DNA from: Vibrio syngnathi
GTDB taxonomy: Bacteria; Pseudomonadota; Gammaproteobacteria; Enterobacterales; Vibrionaceae
DNA: 64,000 nucleotides
Direction: 5' to 3'
Assembly: GCF_002119525.1 (NCBI RefSeq)
Contig: NZ_CP017916.1
Coordinates: forward strand, 186,001 to 250,000
This document shows, one piece after another, positions 19,296-28,818 of the stretch. The first letter of the stretch is position 1. Each line of letters begins with the position of its first letter. A model generated the notes under the pieces. The model was not told where the DNA came from. It worked only from the letters and a program-made list of their open reading frames with translations, and made no database searches. The translations under genes were made by a program, and so were the position numbers.

Positions 19296-20999
19296 TTAAT
19301 GGTCGTGAGCTTCACCTGCACCTTTCGGGTAACGGATGTTCTCAACCATATCTTGTACATCTTGTGGTACTTCAGCCGTTACTTTGTTTACAGCAATTGA
19401 TACTACGAAGTTTAGACACATACCTAGCGTACCGATGCCTTCTGGGCTGATACCAAACCACCAGTTTTCCGGTGTGCTTGCTGCTGGGTTAATGAACTTG
19501 AAGTAGATGATGTAGCTTGCTGTGAAGGCAATACCTGACAACATACCTGCAATTGCGCCTTCCTTGTTCATCTTCTTGTAGAAGATGCCTAGGATAATCG
19601 CTGGGAAGAAGGATGCTGCGGCTAAGCCGAAGGCAAACGCTACTACCTGTGCTACAAAGCCTGGTGGGTTAATACCCAAGTAACCTGCACCGACAATTGC
19701 GATCATGGCAGCCAAACGAGCGGCTAACAGCTCCTGCTTGTCGGTCATGTTTGGTCTGAAGCCTTTCTTCAACAAGTCATGTGAAATCGACGTTGAGATA
19801 ACCAGTAGCAGACCTGCGGCTGTTGATAGTGCGGCTGCTAGGCCACCGGCTGCAAGCAGTGCTACAACCCAGTTTGGTAGTTTCGCTAGCTCTGGAGAAG
19901 CCAGTACGATGATGTCACGGTTAATCTTCATCTCGTTGCGCTCATCGCCCGAGTAGAACATTTTTCCATCGCCGTTCTTATCTTCCCAACCAACTAGGCC
20001 AGTGTTTTCCCAGTTTTTATACCAGCTTGGCGCATCTGTTGCTGCGACACCTTGCATGTCTGGGCCGTTAATCGTTTCGATCATGTTTACACGAGCGAAG
20101 GCTGCAACGCCTGGTGCTGTTGTGTATAGCAATGAGATGAACAGTAGTGCCCAACCTGCTGAGATACGAGCATCACGTACTTTTGGTACCGTGAAGAAAC
20201 GAATGATTACGTGTGGAAGACCGGCAGTACCGACCATTAGAGCCGCACAGATGAAGAAGACATCTACCATGCTCTTGTTACCTTCGGTATAGGCGGTAAA
20301 TCCGAGCTCTTCTGTTAGTCCATCCAGTTTATCAAGTAGGTATACATCTGTACCTGATAGCGTTGAGCCCATACCAACTTGTGGAAGTGGGTTACCCGTC
20401 ATCATGATTGAGGTAAAGATTGCTGGAACAAGGAAGGCGAAAATGAGGACACAGAATTGAGCTACCTGCGTATAAGTGATGCCTTTCATGCCACCCAGTA
20501 CTGCGTAGAAGAACACAATACCCATACCAATGATGATGCCTAGGTTAATATCAACTTCTAGGAAACGAGAGAATACAACGCCAACACCACGCATCTGGCC
20601 TGCAACGTACGTGAACGATACGAAGATTGCACAGAATACCGCTACCATACGTGCTGTTTTCGAGTAGTAACGTTCACCGATGAAATCAGGAACCGTAAAC
20701 TGACCGAACTTACGTAGGTAAGGTGCTAAACATAGCGCAAGTAGTACATAACCACCTGTCCAACCCATTAGGTAAACCGCACCGTCGTAACCAACGAATG
20801 AGATGATACCTGCCATTGAGATGAATGATGCTGCCGACATCCAGTCAGCGGCTGTTGCCATGCCGTTTGCGACTGGGTGTACGCCGCCGCCTGCAACGTA
20901 GAATTCACTCGTTGTTCCAGCGCGAGCCCAGATTGCGATGCCGATATATACTGCAAAAGTAATACCGACGAGAATAAACGTCCAAGTTTGAATATCCAT
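19296..20999 (-). CDS. Na+/solute symporter large subunit, ActP-like (acetate uptake candidate)
   Basis: A 567-residue sodium:solute symporter with about 13 membrane segments. The opening EFYVAGGGVHPVANGMATAADWMSAASFISMAG is typical of the acetate permease branch of the SSS family. It belongs to the subfamily that always pairs with a small DUF4212 membrane protein, here 10 bp upstream. It is longer than E. coli ActP (549) because of a periplasmic insertion around residues 325-365. In Vibrio this gene pair neighbours crbR, and acetate is the likely substrate, but this is inference; the ActP name should be used with caution. Confidence 0.85.
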   Translation of the reverse strand: MDIQTWTFILVGITFAVYIGIAIWARAGTTSEFYVAGGGVHPVANGMATAADWMSAASFISMAGIISFVGYDGAVYLMGWTGGYVLLALCLAPYLRKFGQFTVPDFIGERYYSKTARMVAVFCAIFVSFTYVAGQMRGVGVVFSRFLEVDINLGIIIGMGIVFFYAVLGGMKGITYTQVAQFCVLIFAFLVPAIFTSIMMTGNPLPQVGMGSTLSGTDVYLLDKLDGLTEELGFTAYTEGNKSMVDVFFICAALMVGTAGLPHVIIRFFTVPKVRDARISAGWALLFISLLYTTAPGVAAFARVNMIETINGPDMQGVAATDAPSWYKNWENTGLVGWEDKNGDGKMFYSGDERNEMKINRDIIVLASPELAKLPNWVVALLAAGGLAAALSTAAGLLLVISTSISHDLLKKGFRPNMTDKQELLAARLAAMIAIVGAGYLGINPPGFVAQVVAFAFGLAAASFFPAIILGIFYKKMNKEGAIAGMLSGIAFTASYIIYFKFINPAASTPENWWFGISPEGIGTLGMCLNFVVSIAVNKVTAEVPQDVQDMVENIRYPKGAGEAHDH

Positions 21000-21009
21000 G
21001 TTCTAGCCT

Positions 21010-21276
21010 CTAGTCTTCCTGTACGTTGTATTTTTTGTCCAGCTTATTCATGCGAACAACGTAAATAAATATCAACGCCACGAAGGTATAAATTGAACCT
21101 TGTTGAGCGAACCAAAAACCTAGCTTAAATCCGCCAAATTGAATGGTATTTAGGACATCCACAAATAAGATGCCAGCGCCATAAGACACCACAAACCATA
21201 TTGCGAGTAGTGTTCCCATTATTCCCAAGTTTTCCTTCCAATAGGCTTGAGCATGTTCCGTAGATTCGAACGCCAT
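21010..21276 (-). CDS. DUF4212 small subunit of the Na+/solute symporter
   Basis: An 88-residue protein with two membrane helices (LLAIWFVVSYGAGILFVDVL and WFAQQGSIYTFVALIFIYVV), typical of the DUF4212 family that accompanies this symporter subfamily. It begins with the usual YWKENLGIMG motif and ends in a charged tail (RMNKLDKKYNVQED). It is the first gene of the two-gene operon and the GAAGGAG-like sequence before its ATG is a good ribosome site. Confidence 0.92.
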   Translation of the reverse strand: MAFESTEHAQAYWKENLGIMGTLLAIWFVVSYGAGILFVDVLNTIQFGGFKLGFWFAQQGSIYTFVALIFIYVVRMNKLDKKYNVQED

Positions 21277-21725
21277 TGCCTTCTCCTTTATTCCGTTTCG
21301 TAGAAACCGTTTTTGTTAAACCGTTTATGTAAAATATCCGTGTTAACGTAATGTTACGACTTAGAATGTAGCAAGGATAAGTCAAGGGATCTGTGCAACT
21401 TTAGTCGGGATGGTATTAGCGCTAATCTACTGAAATATGGGAGCTAGGAGACATAACCATAGAAAAGCGTGATGTTGCAGTGATGTTAAATTAGCCAAAG
21501 GTCTAACAAAAATGGATGAATTAGAGTGCGAGTCATAAAATTTAACAACTAAATGACTGAGAAACGGTATTTAGTCCTGCCTATGACACGAAGCGAAACA
21601 TAAGTTTGTTATAGTAACTGCGGTACTTTTAACGGCCGTGCCTTGCTTAACGGCAGAAGATCAACAAGCTAGTGGCAAAAGATCAATAGGCTTAAAGCTC
21701 GAGTTTTATTCTTTGGGGGAACGAA
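21277..21725. promoter_or_regulatory. Divergent symporter/nhaP2 intergenic region
   Basis: This 449-bp gap must hold the promoters of the symporter operon (leftward) and nhaP2 (rightward). A perfect 12-bp palindrome ATTAGCGCTAAT lies at 21415-21426, and an imperfect one, CGTAATGTTACG, at about 21347-21358. A CrbR site would be expected here but its consensus is not known to me. No small gene was seen. Confidence 0.5.
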
Positions 21726-23477
21726 TTGGACGCAATAACCATTAACCACTTATTTTTGACTGGTGCCGTACTCATCGCCATCAGTGTGCTTTTTTCACAA
21801 GTGTCCTCTCGATTGGGCGTTCCGATTCTTTTGATCTTTTTGTTCGTTGGTATGTTAGCGGGCGAAGATGGCCCTGGGGGCATTAATTTCGATGATTACT
21901 CACTGGCCTACTTGGTGAGTAACCTTGCGCTTGCTGTGATTCTGTTGGATGGCGGGATGCGAACCAAGGTCGCAAGCTTCAAAGTGGCTTTCTGGCCGTC
22001 ACTATCACTAGCCACAATAGGTGTGGCATGTACCGCAACCCTAACGGGCTTAATGGCGGCTTGGCTGTTCGATCTGTCACTGATGCAGGGCATCTTGGTT
22101 GGCGCTATCGTCGGTTCGACTGATGCAGCTGCGGTATTTTCTCTGTTGAAAGGGCAGAGCCTCAATGAACGTGTTGGCTCAACCCTAGAGATCGAATCTG
22201 GTACCAACGACCCAATGGCGGTCTTCCTGACGGTCACTTTAATCGCGCTACTCGGAACCCCAGATGCCGAGATGGGAATGAACTTCCTACTGAAAAGTTT
22301 CACGATGCAGTTTGGTATCGGCACCCTTGTTGGCATCGGTGGTGGTTGGGTGTTATGGAGCCTAATCAATCGAGTGCAGCTGGCTGATGGTCTGTATTCG
22401 ATTCTCGTGCTCAGCGGTGGTGTGGCTCTGTTTGCGTTCTCTAACATGCTTGGCGGCAGCGGTATCTTGTCGATTTATCTAGTGGGCTTGTTCATTGGTA
22501 ATCGTCCGACGCGCTCTCGACACTCTATTCTCAATGTTCTTGATGGCATGACGTGGCTAAGCCAGATCGTGATGTTCTTGGTGTTGGGTTTGTTAGTGAC
22601 GCCATCGACATTGATGGACATTGCACTTCCTGCGTTGGCATTGGCCTTCGGTATGATTTTATTTGCTCGCCCGCTGTCTGTTTGGTTAGGTTTACTGCCG
22701 TTCAGAAGCTTTACCACCAAAGAACGTTGGTTTGTTTCCTGGGTGGGTTTACGTGGCGCAGTACCGATCATTTTAGCGGTTTTCCCGATGATGGCTGGCC
22801 TACCTAATGCTCAGCTTTACTTCAATATCGCCTTCTTCGTGGTTATGGTTTCGCTGATTGTTCAGGGCGGCAGTCTAATGAAAGTCGCAAGACTCGCTAA
22901 AGTGACTCTACCACCGATGCCAACACCGATTTCTCGTACCGGTATGGAGATTTATCCGACCAGTGAGTGGGAGATGTTTGTCTACAAGCTGAAAGAGGAA
23001 AAGTGGTGTGTTGGTGAACCGCTCAAGCGTTTATCGATGCCTGAAGGGACGCGCATTACCGCACTGTTTCGACAAGATGCCATGCTCCACCCATCGGGCA
23101 GTACCGTGTTAGAGGCGAACGATATCTTATGTGTGCTTGGTCAAGACAAAGACCTAGACAGCTTAAGTGCGCTATTCAGTGAGGCACCTCTAGCAGAAGA
23201 AGCGGCACGATTCTTTGGTGATTTCTTCTTGGATGTTGAGCTATCGGTTGCTGCCGTGAGTGATTGTTATGGTATTGAACTAGGCTCGGAAGAAGAGCGA
23301 GAAATGACGCTAAAACAATTGGTGGATCAGGAGCTTGGTGCACACCCTGTCTTGGGTGATAGTTTTGAATGGCATGACATCACTTGGGTGGTTGCAGATA
23401 TCGATGATCATAAAGTCGTCAGGTTGGGGTTATGTTTACCTAAGACGACTTTAGAAGAGGGTATCAATGAAGTTTAA
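21726..23477 (+). CDS. nhaP2: K+/H+ antiporter NhaP2 (CvrA)
   Basis: A CPA1-family cation/proton antiporter; in V. cholerae NhaP2 exchanges K+ for H+ at acid pH and protects against organic acids. The N-terminal part (1-390) has about 13 membrane segments, with the antiporter motif [12 protein letters not shown] and [10 protein letters not shown], and [17 protein letters not shown]. The C-terminal half contains TrkA-C-like ([18 protein letters not shown]) and CorC/HlyC-like cytoplasmic domains. The start codon is TTG, preceded by GGGGGAA. Its stop codon overlaps that of convergent crbR. Confidence 0.93.
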   Translation: MDAITINHLFLTGAVLIAISVLFSQVSSRLGVPILLIFLFVGMLAGEDGPGGINFDDYSLAYLVSNLALAVILLDGGMRTKVASFKVAFWPSLSLATIGVACTATLTGLMAAWLFDLSLMQGILVGAIVGSTDAAAVFSLLKGQSLNERVGSTLEIESGTNDPMAVFLTVTLIALLGTPDAEMGMNFLLKSFTMQFGIGTLVGIGGGWVLWSLINRVQLADGLYSILVLSGGVALFAFSNMLGGSGILSIYLVGLFIGNRPTRSRHSILNVLDGMTWLSQIVMFLVLGLLVTPSTLMDIALPALALAFGMILFARPLSVWLGLLPFRSFTTKERWFVSWVGLRGAVPIILAVFPMMAGLPNAQLYFNIAFFVVMVSLIVQGGSLMKVARLAKVTLPPMPTPISRTGMEIYPTSEWEMFVYKLKEEKWCVGEPLKRLSMPEGTRITALFRQDAMLHPSGSTVLEANDILCVLGQDKDLDSLSALFSEAPLAEEAARFFGDFFLDVELSVAAVSDCYGIELGSEEEREMTLKQLVDQELGAHPVLGDSFEWHDITWVVADIDDHKVVRLGLCLPKTTLEEGINEV

Positions 23478-24112
23478 TTGTGGACTTCTTGTAGCAAGAT
23501 AACCGCCTGAGTTCGGTTTTTCACATCCAGTTTACGGAAGATGGCCGTCATATGTGCCTTGATGGTCGCTTCCGAAACATTCAATTCATACGCGATTTGC
23601 TTGTTCAGCAGGCCGTCCGATAGCATCCCTAATACCTTGTACTGCTGAGGCGTCAGTGTGGAAAGCTTTTCCGCAAGGTCGCTACAGGCTGCGTTGTTGG
23701 TGATCAGGCCTTCTGGGAAGAACGGGTCGCCATTAAGCACTTGATTCAGTGCACTGACCAATTCTCGCATATCACTCGACTTAGGAATAAAGCCAAAGGC
23801 ACCGTGGCTCTTCACCTGAGTGACCACGCTAGCATCCTCGCTGGCAGAGATCACTACAATCGGTAAATCTGGATATTCAGCGCGCAGCTGAATTAAGCCA
23901 GACATCCCATTGGCACCCGGCATTTTAAGGTCGAGAAGCAATAGGTCGGGTTCATCTTCTTTTTTTAGTAGGGTCAGTAAGGCATCGAGGGAATCAGCCT
24001 CAAGCAGGTTCGCACCGCTGATCGCCATGTGTACTGACTGAAACAGGGCGTTGCGAAAAAGAGGGTGGTCATCAGCAATGATGATGGTATAGGTCGAGTC
24101 CATGACGTTCAT
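23474..24112 (-). CDS. crbR: LuxR-type response regulator CrbR
   Basis: The partner of CrbS; in Vibrio, phosphorylated CrbR activates acs and the acetate switch. The receiver domain (about 6-130) has the acidic pocket IIADDHPLF, phospho-acceptor Asp61 in LLLDLKMPG, and Lys in IPKSSD. The LuxR/NarL helix-turn-helix lies at about 150-208 ([43 protein letters not shown]). It is 6 kb from crbS and convergent with nhaP2. The ribosome site is weak; the fourth codon is another ATG. Confidence 0.88.
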   Translation of the reverse strand: MNVMDSTYTIIIADDHPLFRNALFQSVHMAISGANLLEADSLDALLTLLKKEDEPDLLLLDLKMPGANGMSGLIQLRAEYPDLPIVVISASEDASVVTQVKSHGAFGFIPKSSDMRELVSALNQVLNGDPFFPEGLITNNAACSDLAEKLSTLTPQQYKVLGMLSDGLLNKQIAYELNVSEATIKAHMTAIFRKLDVKNRTQAVILLQEVHN

Positions 24113-24236
24113 ACTTTTAACAATTTAGTTAATATTTATTATCATCCTGATTGAGTATGTGAACAATATTTATGCATTAAAAGTCTGAACCATATCGACT
24201 TTTATCCCCAGAATAAGAAAGCGTTACTCTGAATAA

Positions 24237-24284
24237 CAAAAAAGCCGCACAGCCATCTCGTTACGAAGGGGCGGTGCGGCTTTC
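24237..24284 (-). terminator. Intrinsic terminator of dsbD
   Basis: On the minus strand AAAGCCGCAC...GTGCGGCT is followed by seven Ts; 32 bp beyond the dsbD stop. Confidence 0.85.
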
Positions 24285-24315
24285 GTTTAAGCGGATATTC
24301 TGTTGAATATTGCCG

Positions 24316-26214
24316 TTATAGCTGGTGGTCTTGCATGTGTTTTAAGAATACATCTGCAGGCATAAAACCGGTGACACGAGCATTTGGAACATGGTTGCCC
24401 TCGCCATCCCAGAACTCTATGGTTGGCAAGCCGAGTACCTGTAATTGTTTAAGCAGTTCAATATCTTGAGGCATGTTTCTTGTTACGTCAGCCTGAAGAA
24501 GAACAAAGTCAGAAAGCTTATTCTCGACATCAGCTTGATGGAAGGTGTACTTCTCAAACTCTTTACATGCGACACACCAATCAGCGTAGAAATCGAGCAT
24601 CACTGGTTTGCCGAGTTTTCTTGCTTCGATGAGTTGGATTTCTAACTCTTCGACCGTGTTGACGCGAGCAAATTGGATTTGTTGTTCAATCACTACGCTC
24701 TTTTCTGCGAACCAGTAATTCAATGCAGGTTGCGCTGAAGCGAACAGGCCGAGCATTGCGATGATACCCACAGCGCTCTGTTTCCAACCACCGAATGGCA
24801 GTGCATTCTTGCTGTGGTAAAGCCAACCAAAGGCGATGAAGCCTAATCCAGACCAAAGCACGGTTGCCCACAATTCAGGAATAATTCGCTCTAGCAGGAA
24901 GATAGGCGCTGCCAGCAAGATAAAGCCGAATACGATCTTCACTTTGTCCATCCAACTGCCTGCTTTTGGCAGTAGCTTATTACCAAACACCGCAACCAAA
25001 ATCAGCGGAATACCCATACCCATGGCTAACGCATAAAGAGCAATCGCTCCGGTTAATAGGTCGCCACTTTGAGCGACATACAGCAGCGCACCTGACAGTG
25101 GAGCAGTAGTACAAGGTGAGCACACCAAGCCCGAGATAGCCCCCATCGCGAACACGCCCAAGGTATTGCCACCTTGTTGCTTGTTACTTTGGTTGTTGAG
25201 CCAAGTTTGGATGCTGCTTGGCAGTTGTAGGTTATAAACGCCGAACATCGACATCGCCAACGTTACGAACAGAACACTCAGCGCGATTAATACGTAAGGA
25301 TGCTGCATCGCAGCTTGGAACTGCATGCCTGCTGAAGCAACCACTAAACCCAATAAGGTGTAGGTCAGCGCCATGCCTTGCACGTAGATGAAGGACAGCA
25401 TCAGCGCACGACCTTGGCTGAGCTTGCCGCCACCCAATACAATACCCGTCAGAATTGGATACATAGGCAGGACACACGGCGTAAAGGCTAAGCCAACACC
25501 CAGTGCTAAGAATAATAATGGCGTCCACCAACTGTCACCGAGTTTATCGGCTAAGCCTGCTTCTTTTGAAACGGGAGCATTGGTTTGTTGAGTGGTATTA
25601 CTTGCTGTGTCAGCTGCAGGAGAAGAGGGGTGTACTGAATTATCAGCTTCACCAGCTGCATCATAAGAACCTTGTAAGACATCACTGTTTTGTACATCAC
25701 CACTGCTTTGCTCATTACTGCTTTTTATATCCCCAGGATTCGTCGCAGTAAACGGTTCAATGTCGATTACTCGAGTCTCTGGTGGGTAGCAGAAACCAGC
25801 GTCCGCACAGCCTTGATACTTAACGATCAGCTGTGAACCATCTTGGTAACTCTGTAGAGGAACTTGCACGAATAACGGCTGAGTATAGATGCTCACCTCA
25901 CCGAAGAATTCATCTTGGTGTGGTTGGCCATCTTCCATTTCAACATTGCCGATAGCGAGATTTTGGCCAGTGAACGAGAGGCTGTGTTGATAGAGGTAGT
26001 AGCCCTCTTTTACTTGCCAGTCGAGAAGGACCTTGCCGTCTTGCTGGTAGTAATTGAAAGGGAAAGCTTGGTCTACAGGGACAAAACCGTTGTTATTGCC
26101 TCCGAAGCTTGGCTCGGCGTTGTCGTTTCCAAAAAGCGCCCACGCAGGCTGAGTGAACAGGGAAACACAAACAAAAAGTAATGTGGCAAGTCGTCGCATA
26201 CTATTAGTCATCAA
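24316..26214 (-). CDS. dsbD: Thiol:disulfide interchange protein DsbD
   Basis: DsbD carries electrons from cytoplasmic thioredoxin across the inner membrane to periplasmic DsbC/DsbG and cytochrome maturation. A signal peptide (cleaved near Ala26, ...FTQPAWA) leads into the periplasmic alpha domain with the Cys pair in [14 protein letters not shown] variable Ser/Thr/Asn-rich linker (about 160-225) precedes the eight-helix beta domain with CysI in [13 protein letters not shown] and CysII in [14 protein letters not shown]. The C-terminal gamma domain is thioredoxin-like with DWCVACK. At 632 residues it is full length. It is transcribed alone. Confidence 0.97.
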   Translation of the reverse strand: MMTNSMRRLATLLFVCVSLFTQPAWALFGNDNAEPSFGGNNNGFVPVDQAFPFNYYQQDGKVLLDWQVKEGYYLYQHSLSFTGQNLAIGNVEMEDGQPHQDEFFGEVSIYTQPLFVQVPLQSYQDGSQLIVKYQGCADAGFCYPPETRVIDIEPFTATNPGDIKSSNEQSSGDVQNSDVLQGSYDAAGEADNSVHPSSPAADTASNTTQQTNAPVSKEAGLADKLGDSWWTPLLFLALGVGLAFTPCVLPMYPILTGIVLGGGKLSQGRALMLSFIYVQGMALTYTLLGLVVASAGMQFQAAMQHPYVLIALSVLFVTLAMSMFGVYNLQLPSSIQTWLNNQSNKQQGGNTLGVFAMGAISGLVCSPCTTAPLSGALLYVAQSGDLLTGAIALYALAMGMGIPLILVAVFGNKLLPKAGSWMDKVKIVFGFILLAAPIFLLERIIPELWATVLWSGLGFIAFGWLYHSKNALPFGGWKQSAVGIIAMLGLFASAQPALNYWFAEKSVVIEQQIQFARVNTVEELEIQLIEARKLGKPVMLDFYADWCVACKEFEKYTFHQADVENKLSDFVLLQADVTRNMPQDIELLKQLQVLGLPTIEFWDGEGNHVPNARVTGFMPADVFLKHMQDHQL

Positions 26215-26373
26215 AATGGAGTTGAAGGTATCTTAACTCAATCAGACCGTAATAGTTTGTGATTAGTTTCATCTGAAAACAAATATCCGCTAGGGCGGGT
26301 GGGCTATTTTCTGGGGCAATCGAGAGAGTGCGCGCCGCTCAACATGAGTTGTCAGTCCTTGCCAATAAGACAT

Positions 26374-26862
26374 TTAAGCAACACCCAAGCGTGCTCTTAC
26401 GACTTGTTCGCAAGCATCAATATTCGTAGTGTCTTTCGGAATAATTAACACCGTGTCGTTGCCACCAACAGTTCCGATAATCTCGGTATGTGGGTCGATA
26501 TCAACCAATCTTGCGACTAATTGTGCGCAACCAGGGTTTGTTTTTACGATCACCATTGCTTGGTTGTGAGTAATTAATTCGATTTGTGATGAGATTGACG
26601 CATCGACACGTACCGGTGCGCTTTCTACGGTGATGCAGTAAACCTTTTTCCCACAGGCGTTCTGAATTTTGACAACACCTAGTTGTGACAAAATGCGAGA
26701 CACAGTCGACTGGCTAATACCTGTATAGCCAATGTCGACGAGTTTCTCTCGCAGCTGGTTCTGGGTTGAGAAGCTTTGCTGTTGTAGTAAGCGTTTGCAC
26801 GCTGCAGTCAGTGTTTTATCTTCAGCTGAATACAAGCAACCGTGCTCAGTGATTTGGTTCAT
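26374..26862 (-). CDS. argR: Divergent ArgR-family arginine regulator
   Basis: An arginine-responsive repressor/activator hexamer, 162 residues from the ATG at 26862, which has AAGGAG seven bases before; the in-frame ATG 63 bp earlier lacks support. The winged-helix part (SQSTVSRILSQLGVVK, about 50-65) and the arginine-binding C-terminal domain (GTVGGNDTVLIIPKDT) are clear. It differs from the usual gammaproteobacterial ArgR: the conserved GDDT ligand motif reads GNDT (Asn135-Asp136). It sits beside argF-arcC-arcA and pyrBI, so it is probably a second ArgR dedicated to the arginine deiminase cluster, with the main one near mdh elsewhere. That is inference. Confidence 0.88.
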   Translation of the reverse strand: MNQITEHGCLYSAEDKTLTAACKRLLQQQSFSTQNQLREKLVDIGYTGISQSTVSRILSQLGVVKIQNACGKKVYCITVESAPVRVDASISSQIELITHNQAMVIVKTNPGCAQLVARLVDIDPHTEIIGTVGGNDTVLIIPKDTTNIDACEQVVRARLGVA

Positions 26863-26999
26863 GAACAACTCCTTTAAGGCCAACATGTGGATATCGCTTG
26901 TCCATAGCGCAGAACGCACTCCCAAAGCCGTAGAGTACGATTGTTAATTAGGGCTTACCGATGAATCCCGAAATAAATAGGAAGGGTATGCGTGATGTA

Positions 27000-27013
27000 T
27001 GATCTTCTATTCA
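27000..27013. promoter_or_regulatory. Candidate ARG box upstream of argR
   Basis: TGATCTTCTATTCA resembles the ArgR consensus TGAATnnnnATTCA at 8 of the 10 defined positions. It lies about 140 bp before the argR start, suggesting autoregulation. Weak on its own. Confidence 0.4.
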
Positions 27014-27112
27014 TTCAGTCTACCACTAAAGAATAGTTATCTTTTTGAAGGTGATCACCAAACAAAATTCTGGTTATTTGCTTTTTTTGTGGAATTTTAT
27101 TCTTTTGGTAAG

Positions 27113-27146
27113 TGGATATTTATTCCGGGTTAGGAATAAATATCCA
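27113..27146. repeat. Perfect 14-bp inverted repeat between pyrI and argR
   Basis: TGGATATTTATTCC, a 6-nt loop GGGTTA, then the exact reverse complement. There is no T-run on either strand, so it is not a standard intrinsic terminator, although it follows the pyrBI operon by 45 bp. Confidence 0.85.
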
Positions 27147-27190
27147 TGTAGTTTGAGCGGTTTCTTTTACGAAGGTAAGAGCGCTAAGGG

Positions 27191-27655
27191 CTAGCGGATT
27201 TCACTCATGATCTCGCGAGAGAATACTTTTTCACAATAGTGACATTTTAGTTGTACGTTTTCGTGTTTTAGCTGCACTTTAAAGTTACTTTCAACGGGTT
27301 CACCGTGCGAAATACAGTTGCTATTCGGGCAAGTGTACACACTGGTGATTTGGTCTGGCAGCACAAGTGTCAGCTTGTTAACGACCTTGTACTCCTCAAT
27401 CTGATTCACCGTTGCCTGCGGCGCATACAGAGCCAATTGGTTGGCTTGTTCCTTAGTCAGAAAGATGTTCTCAATCTTGATGAGGTCTTTATTGCCGAGC
27501 GCAGATGATGGCAGATTTAATCCCATTGTGATGCGTTGTTCTGTTTTGTGTAGCTTAAACAGTTTAAGGATTTTGATACCAAGATGAGCAGGGATGTGGT
27601 CAATCACGCTGCCGTTACGGATCGCTTCTACTTGTAGCTGAGTTTGTTTAACCAT
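27191..27655 (-). CDS. pyrI: Aspartate carbamoyltransferase regulatory chain
   Basis: PyrI binds ATP and CTP and transmits allosteric control to PyrB in the ATCase dodecamer. The nucleotide-binding domain ([22 protein letters not shown]) precedes the zinc domain with four cysteines in CPNSNC and CHYC (about 108-141). 154 residues is standard. It follows pyrB by 15 bp in the pyrBI operon, whose expression is set by the attenuator upstream of pyrB. Confidence 0.98.
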   Translation of the reverse strand: MVKQTQLQVEAIRNGSVIDHIPAHLGIKILKLFKLHKTEQRITMGLNLPSSALGNKDLIKIENIFLTKEQANQLALYAPQATVNQIEEYKVVNKLTLVLPDQITSVYTCPNSNCISHGEPVESNFKVQLKHENVQLKCHYCEKVFSREIMSEIR

Positions 27656-27670
27656 GACTGTTTCTCCTGC

Positions 27671-28600
27671 TTATAAAGTGTCGTTAAGAACTAGGGCCAA
27701 TAGAGCTTCGCGAGCGTATACACCGTTTTCAGCTTGTTCGAAGTAGTAAGCGTGTGGCGTTTTATCTACGTCGGTTGTGATTTCGTCGACACGTGGTAAT
27801 GGGTGAAGCACTTTCATGTTTTGGCGTGCCTCTTTCAAGGTATCGGCGGTTAGAATGTAAGCCGACTTCATGTGCGCGTATTCTGACGCATCAAAGCGCT
27901 CTTTCTGTACGCGAGTCATGTATAGAACATCCAGCTCAGGCACCACTTCTTCAATGCTGCTGTGGGTACTGTATTGGATCCCCATCTCTTCCAATTCTTC
28001 ACAGATGTAATCAGGCATCGCTAACACTTCTGGCGCGATAAAGAAGAAACGCACGTTATTGAATTTTGATAGTGCTTGCGTCAATGAGTGTACGGTGCGG
28101 CCATATTTTAGGTCGCCGACGAACGCCACATTAAGGTTATCGAGCGTGCCTTGCGTTTCGTAAATCGAGAACAGATCCAATAAGGTTTGCGTTGGGTGTT
28201 GGTTGGCACCGTCGCCACCATTCACAATTGGCACACCGTTAGAAAATTCAGAAGCCAAACGTGCTGCGCCCTCTTGTGGGTGACGCATCACAAAAGCATC
28301 AACGTAAGAAGAAATAACCTGCACCGAATCGGCAAGTGTTTCGCCTTTTTTCGCTAGCGATGTGTTACCGCCATTATCAAAGCCGATGACGGTGCCGCCA
28401 AGGCGTTGAACTGCGGTTTCAAATGAAAGGCGAGTACGAGTTGAAGGCTCAAAGAAGCAGCTCGCAACGACTTTATTTTTCAGCAGCTCAGGGTTTGGTT
28501 CAGCCTTGAGCCTTGCTGCGGTATCGACGATAAGCTCCAGTTCATCACGAGATAGCTCTGGAATGGAGATGATGTGCTTGTTAAATAACGAATGCGCCAT
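27671..28600 (-). CDS. pyrB: Aspartate carbamoyltransferase catalytic chain
   Basis: Condenses carbamoyl phosphate and aspartate, the committed step of pyrimidine synthesis. The carbamoyl-phosphate site STRTR is at 53-57, and [18 protein letters not shown] and [10 protein letters not shown] are present. I use the ATG at 28600 (309 residues, AAGGAAG upstream), which matches the family; the frame remains open for 49 further codons across the leader, but that segment covers the attenuator. Regulation is by UTP-sensitive attenuation through pyrL. Confidence 0.97.
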   Translation of the reverse strand: MAHSLFNKHIISIPELSRDELELIVDTAARLKAEPNPELLKNKVVASCFFEPSTRTRLSFETAVQRLGGTVIGFDNGGNTSLAKKGETLADSVQVISSYVDAFVMRHPQEGAARLASEFSNGVPIVNGGDGANQHPTQTLLDLFSIYETQGTLDNLNVAFVGDLKYGRTVHSLTQALSKFNNVRFFFIAPEVLAMPDYICEELEEMGIQYSTHSSIEEVVPELDVLYMTRVQKERFDASEYAHMKSAYILTADTLKEARQNMKVLHPLPRVDEITTDVDKTPHAYYFEQAENGVYAREALLALVLNDTL

Positions 28601-28638
28601 AACGGGTCTTCCTTCTATGCATACAGTCAAATTGCGGA

Positions 28639-28668
28639 TAAAAAAAAGCCCCCTAAAAATAGGAGGCT
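28639..28668 (-). terminator. pyrBI attenuator terminator
   Basis: AGCCTCC...GGGGGCT followed by eight Ts on the minus strand, ending 38 bp before pyrB. The pyrL stop codon lies in its loop, so a ribosome translating close behind RNA polymerase would block folding, as in the classical E. coli pyrBI attenuator. Confidence 0.9.
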
Positions 28669-28760
28669 TCGAAACGATCAATAGAGAAAAATAAAAATGA
28701 CACCAACGCCACTTTAGGGCGTGTTGGTTGACAATCATGTGCGACAAAATTGCGGTTCAT
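28653..28760 (-). CDS. pyrL: pyrBI operon leader peptide
   Basis: A 35-residue leader peptide beginning [11 protein letters not shown], with an AGAGAG ribosome site before its ATG at 28760. Its stop TAG falls in the loop of the attenuator hairpin. The mRNA just before the hairpin contains a U-rich pause tract (CATTTTTATTTTTCTC). This is the arrangement of the E. coli pyrL attenuator: low UTP makes polymerase pause, the ribosome catches up and read-through into pyrB follows. The peptide sequence itself is not conserved with E. coli, as expected for leaders of this kind. Confidence 0.85.
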   Translation of the reverse strand: MNRNFVAHDCQPTRPKVALVSFLFFSIDRFEASYF

Positions 28761-28790
28761 TTTTTGCTCTCTTAAGACAAATTGCGGAGG

Positions 28791-28818
28791 ATTATACTCA
28801 GATAAAAACGCCATGCAA
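28791..28818 (-). promoter_or_regulatory. pyrBI promoter
   Basis: On the minus strand TTGCAT (-35), a 16-bp spacer and a perfect TATAAT (-10), about 30 bp before the pyrL start. The -35 is overlapped by the palindrome at 28813-28839. Confidence 0.75.

Larger units (their letters stand above)
26863..27190. promoter_or_regulatory. argR promoter region and pyrI 3' region
   Basis: This 328-bp gap contains an ARG-box-like half-conserved site at 27000-27013 (TGATCTTCTATTCA), a perfect palindrome GGTGATCACC at 27050-27059 and a perfect 14-bp inverted repeat at 27113-27146. No gene was found in it. Confidence 0.55.

Noticed and set aside
21908..22447. A 179-codon open frame antisense to nhaP2
   Set aside because: It is fully inside nhaP2 on the other strand, has a composition expected for a shadow frame and no recognisable domain or ribosome site.
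28601..28747. Annotating pyrB from the far upstream ATG
   Set aside because: The segment is the attenuator and pyrL region; PyrB homologues begin at 28600. The open frame is kept only as a finding.
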